A stretch of 13,746 nt of DNA from NCBI GenBank assembly GCA_028280675.1, contig JANQLI010000017.1, positions 1 through 13,746 of the forward strand, read 5' to 3'. Shown piece by piece: positions 1 to 6,818 of this stretch; position 1 is the stretch's first letter, and each line of letters opens with the position of its first letter. A model generated the notes under the pieces. It searched no databases, was not told the origin of the DNA, and was given only the letters and a program-made list of their open reading frames with translations. The translations under genes were made by a program, and so were the position numbers. Source of the stretch: Alphaproteobacteria bacterium. Lineage in GTDB: Bacteria; Pseudomonadota; Alphaproteobacteria; SMXP01.

Positions 1-518
1 AGCGAGAACATTTACCATCCTTGGTCTTCTTACCCTCAGCTCTGGTTGGACAAACGCCGGATTGGGAAAATGGTGCGGGGTGGGCACATCCCCTCATGTC
101 CTGGCAAGAGGCGCGCGATCTCGATGGCACATTGGTGCGATTTGGCTCCCATAGCCGTACGCATGTAGACCTGACCACACTTGATCCACAAGCCCTGCGC
201 GACGAGGTGAAAGGCGCGAAAGAAGAGCTCGAAGCGCAATTAAATCGCCCGGTTCCAGAATTTGCCGCACCCTATGGGCGGATTAATCCAGGTGTCCTTT
301 CGGAGATTAAACAAACGTACGATATTGCCTTTGGCGTGAGATTAGCGCTGGCGAAAGCCGACTCTCCACTTTTTGATCTGCCTCGGATTGAGATGTTTTA
401 CTACCAAGATGAAAAGATCTGGCGGAATTTCCTTATGGGACAAGGACGCACCTATCTCACGCTGCGACAATCGCTCCGCGGTGTGAAGTCCTTCGCAAGT
501 CATCTCATGCGCCGTTAA
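1..518 (+). CDS. Polysaccharide deacetylase (NodB-type), 3' part only
   Basis: The reading frame is open from position 3 at the window edge, so the gene starts outside; the TTG at 21 is probably an internal codon. The visible ~172 residues match the C-terminal half of a NodB/CE4 deacetylase, a metal-dependent enzyme that removes N- or O-acetyl groups from polysaccharides. Visible motifs are FGSHSRTHVDLT, which carries the H-x-x-x-H metal-binding pair, then FAAPYGRINP, matching the R-x-P part of motif 3, and FDLPRIEM near the end. The N-terminal catalytic Asp motif would lie upstream of the window. It converges on the membrane glycosyltransferase at 515-2119 and shares the bases TTAA of the two stop codons with it. 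The neighbouring glycosyltransferases suggest a role in extracellular or capsular polysaccharide maturation. The substrate cannot be read from the sequence. Confidence 0.85.
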   Translation, partial: REHLPSLVFLPSALVGQTPDWENGAGWAHPLMSWQEARDLDGTLVRFGSHSRTHVDLTTLDPQALRDEVKGAKEELEAQLNRPVPEFAAPYGRINPGVLSEIKQTYDIAFGVRLALAKADSPLFDLPRIEMFYYQDEKIWRNFLMGQGRTYLTLRQSLRGVKSFASHLMRR

Positions 519-2119
519 GACCAATATCCGCGGCAAATTGCTTCGTCAGGTTCTTTCATATTCTGCAACAACAATGAGACATCCGCCTTGTCATCGGCAA
601 AGTCCAAAAGCAGAAGGCGCACGCCTTGGAAACGGTATTCTTCAACAATCGTGCTTATCCGTTTTACCGTATTGAGAAAAATTTTGTCTTCCGATCTTCG
701 AATGACAGAGAAGAAAACCCAGACACGCCCTTTATTCCGAAGTTTTTGTACATCCATTAAATAACAATTCCAGTCAAATTGCGGCGTCCGTCCATCAACG
801 GTTTCAAGCTCAGAAACAGTGTCATATCGACCGCTGTAAATGCGGTGCGCAGGAATAGCGCCATAGTAAACATAGACAAGATCATCCGGCATGGCTTCTT
901 CAGAAAGCACTTGCATGGCCGGATGCACATTTTCTGTCGCAAAAGGTGGGAAAGGCTGGTTAAAACCAGAAAACGCTTTCCAGCCCAAAGCGATCACAAG
1001 ACCTATCCCTAACAAGAGAGGGGCAAGAAACGTTTGTCGTGATTCAGTGATCAGATAGTCGAATCCATATCCAATACCAAGAACAAACATAGGCAGAAGA
1101 TATAAAATCAATCGATCTTCAAAAGGATAGAGATGCAGAATCGATATAAGCAATGCGATGATGAGAGGAAATGTGAGCAGCACCAATGCTTCGTATCGCG
1201 ATGACGTATAGAGATGAAAAAGACCAACCAGATATAAAAGGCCGGCAAAGACGCCACCTTCACTGGAGAAGAGATATGACATTTTATTCAGAAGATTTGA
1301 AGGATACCATATCAACGAAGAAAGAGACGTGAAGGGAATAGGCGCGAAAGTATTATCCCATGCTTCTTCTCTCATCCAGGATACGACGCCCGACGAATTA
1401 CTCGGCATCATCAAATAAATAGAAAGAAAGAGTAACAACCATGCCAAGCTTATCGCGACAGTCGAAACCACAAGCCGGTTATCTCTTGTTATTAATGCTT
1501 TGAGAAAGAGCGCGCTGCCTGCACTCGCTAAAAGGATAACGACCGGAAATGAGAGAATAACCCCGATCAGCCCCGCAAAGAGAAACGGCATCAGCCTAAG
1601 AATAGATGGTCTCTCGCAACGTATGAGATCCAGTGCCAAGAAAAGAACTAACAGTGAAAAAAATATATCGCCCGTATAGGGCTTCACGAAGAAGGAATAT
1701 CTGATTGCAAATGGCGATAAGGCCATGACAGCAACGGTTAAGAAAACCCCTGGAGCTTGGAGAGTGCGTTTGGCGGCCACATACATAAGAGCTACACCCG
1801 CGACACCGAACACGAAGGCGGGAAAGCGGGCGCTATAATCAATATTGCTCCATATGTCTAATGCTGCCTTTTGCAAGAATAGCCATCCCACAGGCGCAAT
1901 TTGATTATAGTCGAGTGGCTTAAACAAATCGGCAAAGCTGCGGCTGAACAAATTTCTGGTGAGGTTCAGTTCGTCAAGCTCGAGGGAACCGCCAGCGACG
2001 TAGCCTAATGTCCTCAGAAAAATCCCCAAAACAAGAAAACAGATTGCAAATTGCTGCCATCCCAATGAACGCCAGAAATTTCGCGTCCACAGAGCAGATT
2101 TAAACGCCGTGTGAGTCAT
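515..2119 (-). CDS. GT-C type membrane glycosyltransferase (GT39/ArnT-like)
   Basis: A 534-residue, very hydrophobic protein with roughly ten or more predicted membrane segments. The first lies at about residues 22-40, followed by an outer loop with LELDELNL (D49/E50), which sits where GT-C enzymes carry their catalytic acidic pair. The middle alternates helices and short loops, and the last ~110 residues are a soluble periplasmic-type tail. Family members move a sugar from a polyprenyl-phosphate donor onto a lipid, glycan or protein on the outer face of the inner membrane. The ATG at 2117-2119 is preceded by an in-frame TAA six bases upstream, so the start is firm although the Shine-Dalgarno is weak. 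It is the last gene of the minus-strand glycan set, 256 bp after the FAD protein. Acceptor and sugar are unknown; it could also be an uncharacterised EPS-locus GT-C protein outside GT39. Confidence 0.75.
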   Translation of the reverse strand: MTHTAFKSALWTRNFWRSLGWQQFAICFLVLGIFLRTLGYVAGGSLELDELNLTRNLFSRSFADLFKPLDYNQIAPVGWLFLQKAALDIWSNIDYSARFPAFVFGVAGVALMYVAAKRTLQAPGVFLTVAVMALSPFAIRYSFFVKPYTGDIFFSLLVLFLALDLIRCERPSILRLMPFLFAGLIGVILSFPVVILLASAGSALFLKALITRDNRLVVSTVAISLAWLLLFLSIYLMMPSNSSGVVSWMREEAWDNTFAPIPFTSLSSLIWYPSNLLNKMSYLFSSEGGVFAGLLYLVGLFHLYTSSRYEALVLLTFPLIIALLISILHLYPFEDRLILYLLPMFVLGIGYGFDYLITESRQTFLAPLLLGIGLVIALGWKAFSGFNQPFPPFATENVHPAMQVLSEEAMPDDLVYVYYGAIPAHRIYSGRYDTVSELETVDGRTPQFDWNCYLMDVQKLRNKGRVWVFFSVIRRSEDKIFLNTVKRISTIVEEYRFQGVRLLLLDFADDKADVSLLLQNMKEPDEAICRGYWS

Positions 2120-2144
2120 CTGTTAAAGCACCAACATCCAAATA

Positions 2145-2164
2145 GTTAACAAACGTTAACAAAA
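2145..2164. repeat. Tandem 10-bp repeat GTTAACAAA(C/A) upstream of the GT-C gene
   Basis: GTTAACAAAC is followed directly by GTTAACAAAA, ending in a run before CACTTTC. Each unit holds the palindrome GTTAAC. The pair sits 26-45 bp upstream of the ATG at 2119, where a promoter or operator would be. The layout TTAA-N6-TTAA resembles the alphaproteobacterial CtrA site (TTAA-N7-TTAA), but the spacer is one base short. Regulatory role is inferred from position only. Confidence 0.35.
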
Positions 2165-2294
2165 CACTTTCTCAACGCAATACAAGGACATCTTCGCTAC
2201 TAAATGGGATACACATTTTTTAGATCCGTCCCCAAGCATGCCACGACTATTGCCTTTAGCATCAGTTGTTCAAGCAAACAAGAATGTCACGACA

Positions 2295-2317
2295 TGCCCA
2301 ATTGCCCCCAATCGGCA
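2295..2317. repeat. Imperfect inverted repeat TGCCCAATTG / CAATCGGCA
   Basis: The arms TGCC(C)AATTG and CAATCGGCA pair imperfectly around a short C-rich centre. It lies in the 256-bp gap between the FAD gene and the GT-C gene, about 180 bp upstream of the latter. It shares the core CCCAATTG and a flanking GCACAA with the palindrome upstream of the GT2 gene (4917-4937), which is the reason to list it. The rest of the gap shows no convincing gene or terminator. Confidence 0.3.
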
Positions 2318-2375
2318 CAAGTCGCAACATTCTCATATTGGCTTCAACTGCCTTAACAAATCTTTGAGATGGCGA

Positions 2376-3836
2376 TTATTTGACCTCTTCGGCGAGAGAA
2401 GCCGTCGATATTGGTTCAGACTCACCGGCTTCCAAATACTCATCCTCACCATTGATTTTCCAAATATCCACGGACTGTCCTAAATACATATTTCGGACAG
2501 CGTGCATACCAGTGAGCATTGAGTGGTCCTGGTTATTGTAGCGGTGCATCCCATTCCGGCCGATACTGACCAAGTTCTTAAAGCCGTTCATATATTCTTT
2601 AATACACTCCAGCGCTTCAGCGTAATCTGAGTCATAAACCGGGTAGGATTTGGGCATACGATAGACACAGCCATCCAAAACCTTGTCTGATGCTGTTAGG
2701 CCAATATCCTCTAATTCTTTCGTGGCGAGAGCGACAAGATCTTCATCATCCATCGTCCACAACTCATCGCCTTCATTGCAGAAATATTCAAGGCCAATGC
2801 TTGATTTTGACTGATCCGGAACCATGTCTGCGCTCCAGTTTTTATAACACTGGATGCGTCCCACTTGGACCGTGTCATCATGAATGTAGATCCAATTATC
2901 AGCAAACATCTTATCCTGATCAACGATCAGGCACACCGTGAGGAAAGCGCGGTATTTCAATGCTTTTGCTGCCTTGATCACGTGATCTGGCGCAGGAGGG
3001 TCAAGCCGAAAGATGAGCTCCGTAATGGGCATACTCGAAAACACAGTCGAAGCCTTATAATGCGTATCCCCTTCCGGGCAGCTCGCAACCACTTTCCGAA
3101 TTTGCTGGTCTTCATGGACAAGGCGAACGGCTTTGGTCTCTAGTTTGACTTGGCCGCCCTTTTCATCGATCTGCTCAGCGCACGTTTCCCACATCATACC
3201 AGGTCCAAGCCTTGGGTAATGAAATTCCTCAATCAGCGATTTCGCTTTCGGTTTATTCGGCGTGAGGAAATTCATCAAAACGGTTTTAAGCGACATGCCC
3301 TGAATGCGTTGAGCCGCCCATTCAGCTTGCAATTCATCACACCCCATACCCCAAACTTTTTCGGTGTACGTTTTGAAGAAAATCTGAAACAAACGCTTCC
3401 CAAAAGCATTCGTCACCCAGTGCTCGAATGTCGTGACTTCGCGATGCGGAAAAATTTTCCACTTGAAGTAACTGAGGATCACGCGGACGCTTTCGAACAC
3501 GCCCAACCCCATCATCGCATCAATGGGTTCTGGCGGGTATTTATAGAACTTCCCGTTATACAGAATACGCGAAAGCCGCGGCCGCTTTAGAAACTCGTCA
3601 CCAAGTATTTCTTCCCAGAGCTCTTTGACCTCTTTCGATTTGGTGTAGAACCGATGGCCACCCATATCGAAATGATACCCTTTGTAATTCTGGGTACGCG
3701 ATATGCCACCGATGATGTTATCGCCCTCTAAGACGAGTGGCTTGACGCCCTGGCGAAGAAGTTCCGCACCTGCAGCCAAACCTGCAGGGCCCGCGCCGAT
3801 GACTATCGCCGTATCTTCCCCTTCATGAATAGTCAC
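2376..3836 (-). CDS. FAD-dependent oxidoreductase, UDP-galactopyranose mutase-like
   Basis: A 486-residue flavoprotein. The N-terminus has the dinucleotide-binding signature IVIGAGPAGLAAGAE (GxGxxG at 14-19), then GGISRT and FDMGGHRFYTK (about 56-66), a pattern shared with UDP-galactopyranose mutase and protoporphyrinogen oxidase-like enzymes. Near the C-terminus, GRNGMHRYNNQDHSM resembles the second FAD contact of that fold. Length exceeds that of classical Glf (~370-400), so it is the longer amine-oxidase-like type often found in polysaccharide loci. The start is a GTG at 3834-3836 whose GTGA overlaps the TGA of the GT2 gene, implying translational coupling and joint function. A redox or ring-contraction step on a nucleotide sugar or lipid-linked glycan is possible, but the substrate is unknown. 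It is not the COG2907 type found at 7646-8962. Confidence 0.75.
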   Translation of the reverse strand: MTIHEGEDTAIVIGAGPAGLAAGAELLRQGVKPLVLEGDNIIGGISRTQNYKGYHFDMGGHRFYTKSKEVKELWEEILGDEFLKRPRLSRILYNGKFYKYPPEPIDAMMGLGVFESVRVILSYFKWKIFPHREVTTFEHWVTNAFGKRLFQIFFKTYTEKVWGMGCDELQAEWAAQRIQGMSLKTVLMNFLTPNKPKAKSLIEEFHYPRLGPGMMWETCAEQIDEKGGQVKLETKAVRLVHEDQQIRKVVASCPEGDTHYKASTVFSSMPITELIFRLDPPAPDHVIKAAKALKYRAFLTVCLIVDQDKMFADNWIYIHDDTVQVGRIQCYKNWSADMVPDQSKSSIGLEYFCNEGDELWTMDDEDLVALATKELEDIGLTASDKVLDGCVYRMPKSYPVYDSDYAEALECIKEYMNGFKNLVSIGRNGMHRYNNQDHSMLTGMHAVRNMYLGQSVDIWKINGEDEYLEAGESEPISTASLAEEVK

Positions 3837-4894
3837 TTTTCCGACTCCACATTCGACTTACTACTTACTCTTAAGTTTCCCATAAAGAGAGACAGATTTT
3901 TCCGGAAAAACCTTTGCACACTTTGTGCCGCATACAGCAGACTGCCCATGACATATCCGAATCCTGCTGAGAAAATGTGCACTATATGCAAAAAGACGGC
4001 TTGCACCATAAATATGACTCCATGCTTTTTATAGCAAAGAGAAAAGAATCCTGTGTTGAGGATCACGAACCAAAGGCCGCCAAGCAACGATGTGATCAAG
4101 ACAGGTAGCCCGAAAAGAGGATAGAGAAACACAATCAATATCAAAACAACGGAAATCGCCGACAACTTTTGCCGCGCAGACGTCACATAAGCATTCGAAG
4201 GCGTGTGGTTCTCACGGATATATAATGTCCAAGGGATGGCGCGGTCAAAAAAGTCTGACTTAAACATGCTGACCAGAGTATAGGACTTCAGATGTTTTAA
4301 CTGCAGGTCTTTGTATAAGCGTATGCGGTGTCCTGCGGCATTGAGGCGGAAGCCAATATCGACTTCCTCCATATTGCGCGCCCATTTATCTAGATCAAAT
4401 CCGCCGATGTCGCGAAACACGCTCGTTTTCACCACACCAAATCCTGTCCAAAAATGCAGCGCATAATCATCAGCTATTTGATGCGTATAGTAATGCAACA
4501 AATTACGGTATTGACTGACAGCTTTTGGGCAGCCTGGATCATCATCATACGATCCAAAAAAGGCCTCTTCGTGCGGTGCGGCTTTAATGGCCTCTTTCAC
4601 CTGATCCAAGATTGTGGGAGGCACTTCAACATCTGCGTCTAAGAATAATATATAGTCACCTGTGGCCTTTTCCGCACCCATATTACGGGCCGGACCGCGG
4701 CCAATATTCTTGGGGAGCCTGACATAGGTGACATCAAATGAGGATGCGGCATCTGCCACCATTGGATCTTCGGATCCATCATCGACAACAATGATTTCAA
4801 TTGACTCACAATTGTTCGCGAAGACTCCATGCAAACAACGCCGTAAGTCTTCAGCGCCATTGTAAACAGGTATAACTATCGAAATAAGCAGTTT
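3833..4894 (-). CDS. GT2 family glycosyltransferase, membrane-anchored; start codon missing or frameshifted
   Basis: A GT-A fold glycosyltransferase. Visible elements are the N-terminal strand ISIVIPVYNGAEDL, then EIIVVDDGSEDP, the metal/nucleotide DxD-like LFLDADVEVPP and MEEVDIGFRLNAAGH; the C-terminal third has three or so membrane segments. The first usual start codon in frame is a TTG at 4832-4834, but that would cut off the essential first beta-strand, which is encoded in the same frame up to 4894, where a TGA (4895-4897) closes it. Upstream of that the frame reads ATG-TGA-GAT-TGA. One A fewer in the AAAA run at 4892-4895 would join GTG (4902-4904) to the frame as MRLK-LLISIVIPVY, a very natural N-terminus. 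So the gene is either frameshifted, mis-sequenced by one base, or starts at CTG/ATT. Its TGA overlaps the FAD gene start. Confidence 0.7.
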   Translation of the reverse strand, partial: KLLISIVIPVYNGAEDLRRCLHGVFANNCESIEIIVVDDGSEDPMVADAASSFDVTYVRLPKNIGRGPARNMGAEKATGDYILFLDADVEVPPTILDQVKEAIKAAPHEEAFFGSYDDDPGCPKAVSQYRNLLHYYTHQIADDYALHFWTGFGVVKTSVFRDIGGFDLDKWARNMEEVDIGFRLNAAGHRIRLYKDLQLKHLKSYTLVSMFKSDFFDRAIPWTLYIRENHTPSNAYVTSARQKLSAISVVLILIVFLYPLFGLPVLITSLLGGLWFVILNTGFFSLCYKKHGVIFMVQAVFLHIVHIFSAGFGYVMGSLLYAAQSVQRFFRKNLSLFMGNLRVSSKSNVESEK

Positions 4895-4916
4895 TCAATC
4901 TCACATCTTTAAGCGA

Positions 4917-4937
4917 ATTGTCCCAATTGGGCACAAT
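4917..4937. promoter_or_regulatory. Near-perfect palindrome upstream of the GT2 gene (possible operator)
   Basis: ATTGT, then CCCAATTGGG, then C and ACAAT: a 10-bp perfect palindrome flanked by 5-bp inverted arms with one extra base on the right. It lies about 20 bp upstream of the first sense codon of the GT2 frame and just downstream of a possible -10 (GATAAT on the minus strand), a typical position for a repressor site. A weaker relative lies at 2295-2317. No regulator gene in the window can be tied to it. Confidence 0.4.
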
Positions 4938-5052
4938 CCAGCGCCTAAATCATTATCTAAATAATTTTTAGAGAGGTTGTTGCAATATTTATGCTGGCTC
5001 GATCAATCTATGAATAAAGCGGCAAGCAGCAAATTATGGCGCTCTTTTTTAC

Positions 5053-5076
5053 TTAGTCCCCACATTAGTCCCCAGA
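5053..5076. repeat. Two 12-bp tandem repeats TTAGTCCCCA(C/G)A
   Basis: TTAGTCCCCACA is followed immediately by TTAGTCCCCAGA, one mismatch. ACTTAG occurs on both sides (5051-5056 and 5081-5086), the second followed by TTTTT. There is no tRNA or integrase nearby to support an attachment site. Function unknown. Confidence 0.4.
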
Positions 5077-5449
5077 AATGACTTAGTTTTTCACCTTGCC
5101 ATGCACACACTTATCACAAAAAATCGCGCAATGATCCTGATGTAGGCAGCGCAATTTGAAAAGTTTCACATTTCTTATATATTCTGGCAGCGCATCAGAA
5201 ATATTTTAAAATCAATAGGTTAGTATGGTTACATTCAAAACCATCGGTTAATTCTTCATTCCACTAGCATAATATTATCACTCTGGAACGACGGTTTCCG
5301 CAAGCAATATCAATGCTTTAAACACAGCTTATTACGGTACGCAAAATAAATGGACGGTAAGCTTTGAGATTGAGGGGGTGTTCTCATATGCCCTGCCACT
5401 CTATGAGATCCCCAAAACACGTAAGTGTAAAAATAACTGACACATAAGG

Positions 5450-6805
5450 TTATATACTTTTCATTCCAATCGATCTCTGCACTTCGCGCTGTCTTTCTTG
5501 CGAGAGAGGGAAATTCCAGATCAGCAGCACAGCACCACACTTAAAAAGCACCGGCACAAATGCGTAGATCATCGCCAGCCAATAAATCGACTCTGGGGAA
5601 TTCGTCACCCCAGTCGACAGCGCATCAGCGTTAAAATTCACCATGTCCAATAAAGGAAACGCAATACCAACTGCTAATCCAAGAGCTAACTTCGTCGCCA
5701 TTCCCCAAAGTGCAAAATAGAGTCCCGTGCGCTGCTCTCCGGATTTCAACGTATCCATATCAACAACATCGGCCTGGATGGAAGGAGGGAGAACCAAATC
5801 TGCGCCAACCGCAAGACCGGACACGATGGTAATGACGAGGAACGTCGTGTAATCCCCCGGCCCAACAAGGAAAGGAGTCCACACAAAAGCTGCAATGGCG
5901 ATGAGCATGGCAAAGCACCACGTTTTATGCTTGCTCAATCTTTTCGAAACTGCATACCAAAGCGGGACAGCAGAAATGCCCGATAAAAAATAGATAAATA
6001 ACAGCGACCCGTATGCCTCAGGCATTTCTAGCCGGTATGTCACAAAGAGGATAAAGAGAGAGGCTGGAAGACCATTCGCTGTCGCATTGATCAGATAGGC
6101 AAGTAAAAGCCGCCGAAAGGGCTGATTATCCACCAGTAGTCTTATGCCTTTTTGCAACGGCAAGCGAGATGTTTGGGCACGCGGAACATCAGGAACAACC
6201 CATCCACACACGACAACTGTTATTGGAAGCAGTGCAGCGACGAACACCATAATGCCATAAGCATGCTCTCGCAGAGAGGCATAGCCGAATTGCGTCATCA
6301 CAACCGGCAGGCTTGCGGCAATCATTGTACCAATAAGAACACATGATTCGCGAAAGGAGGTAATCCGCGTGCGTTCATGATAATCTTGCGTCAGCTCCGC
6401 AGCCCATGAGCTATAGGGCAGCATCACACCAGTCCATGCCACTGTCAGCAGGAGACTCCACATCAGCAAATAGGTTGCATCAACGTCCTGCACGGGCGGC
6501 GTAAACAACATAAAAAGACTGATCATCATAAACGGCGTCGCGCATATGAACCAGGGTTTACGGCGGCCAAAACGGCTGTTTGTATGATCACTGAGATAAC
6601 CGATAATCGGATCTGACACGGCATCAAGAAAACGCACAGCCAGCAAAATGGCGCCGATTGTGGCTAACTCAAGGCCAAACTCTTGCCCATAAAGGGTAGG
6701 AATAAACACATAAACAGGCAGTGTGGCCACGGCGAGTGGAAGACCCGGCAAAGCGTAAGCACCGATCATGGAGGTTGGAAGGCGTGAGACGTGTTGTTGG
6801 GACAT
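5450..6805 (-). CDS. MFS transporter of the GPH (MelB-like) cation symporter family
   Basis: A 451-residue inner-membrane carrier with about twelve hydrophobic segments. Helix II and the following loop carry the GPH signature: LDAVSDPIIGYLSDHT, then SRFGRRKPWF (about 60-86). D61 and D65 align with the two cation-coordinating Asp residues of MelB (Asp55, Asp59), so cation-coupled transport is expected. The ATG at 6803-6805 has AGAGG about ten bases upstream, overlapping the TAG of the DUF1365 gene, with only 13 bp between the genes, so it is the third cistron of the lipid operon. The family is often annotated as sugar transporters, but the eukaryotic lysolipid carrier MFSD2A belongs to the same group, and the operon context (fatty-acid modification on phospholipids) makes a lipid or lysolipid substrate worth considering. 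R. sphaeroides RSP1089 occupies the same place as I recall it. Confidence 0.85.
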   Translation of the reverse strand: MSQQHVSRLPTSMIGAYALPGLPLAVATLPVYVFIPTLYGQEFGLELATIGAILLAVRFLDAVSDPIIGYLSDHTNSRFGRRKPWFICATPFMMISLFMLFTPPVQDVDATYLLMWSLLLTVAWTGVMLPYSSWAAELTQDYHERTRITSFRESCVLIGTMIAASLPVVMTQFGYASLREHAYGIMVFVAALLPITVVVCGWVVPDVPRAQTSRLPLQKGIRLLVDNQPFRRLLLAYLINATANGLPASLFILFVTYRLEMPEAYGSLLFIYFLSGISAVPLWYAVSKRLSKHKTWCFAMLIAIAAFVWTPFLVGPGDYTTFLVITIVSGLAVGADLVLPPSIQADVVDMDTLKSGEQRTGLYFALWGMATKLALGLAVGIAFPLLDMVNFNADALSTGVTNSPESIYWLAMIYAFVPVLFKCGAVLLIWNFPLSQERQREVQRSIGMKSI

Positions 6806-6818
6806 ATCTTGCGAACCT

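Larger units (their letters stand above)
4895..5449. other. AT-rich 555-bp intergenic stretch without a credible gene
   Basis: This gap separates the GT2 gene (reading away on the minus strand) from the 3' end of the transporter gene. Short open frames here have no recognisable protein features. It holds the palindrome at 4917-4937, a tandem repeat at 5053-5076 and a 6-bp inverted repeat ATGGTT-N8-AACCAT at 5224-5243. A minus-strand GATAAT (plus strand ATTATC, 4952-4957) could be a -10 for the GT2 gene, but no good -35 accompanies it. No strong hairpin plus T-run is visible after the transporter stop at 5450, only ACAC-TTAC-GTGT followed by four T on the minus strand (around 5417-5428). Confidence 0.5.

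Noticed and set aside
2145..2160. CtrA binding site at GTTAAC repeats
   Set aside because: The spacer between TTAA halves is six bases where the consensus has seven, so I kept it only as an unassigned repeat.
2311..2328. Sigma-54-like GGCAC...GC element on the plus strand
   Set aside because: The GG to GC spacing is eight rather than ten bases and no plus-strand gene follows.
2238..2483. 81-codon plus-strand ORF across the end of the FAD gene
   Set aside because: It overlaps the 3' end of a strong gene on the other strand, and its composition has no family resemblance or ribosome site.
4639..4860. 73-codon minus-strand ORF with an ATG near the GT2 start
   Set aside because: It is an out-of-frame reading of the GT2 coding sequence; only the GT2 frame shows the GT-A motifs.
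5053..5086. Phage or island attachment site at the TTAGTCCCC repeats
   Set aside because: No tRNA end, integrase or second distant copy is visible in the window.
5310..5540. 76-codon minus-strand ORF beyond the transporter gene end
   Set aside because: It overlaps the well-supported C-terminus of the transporter in another frame and has no recognisable features.
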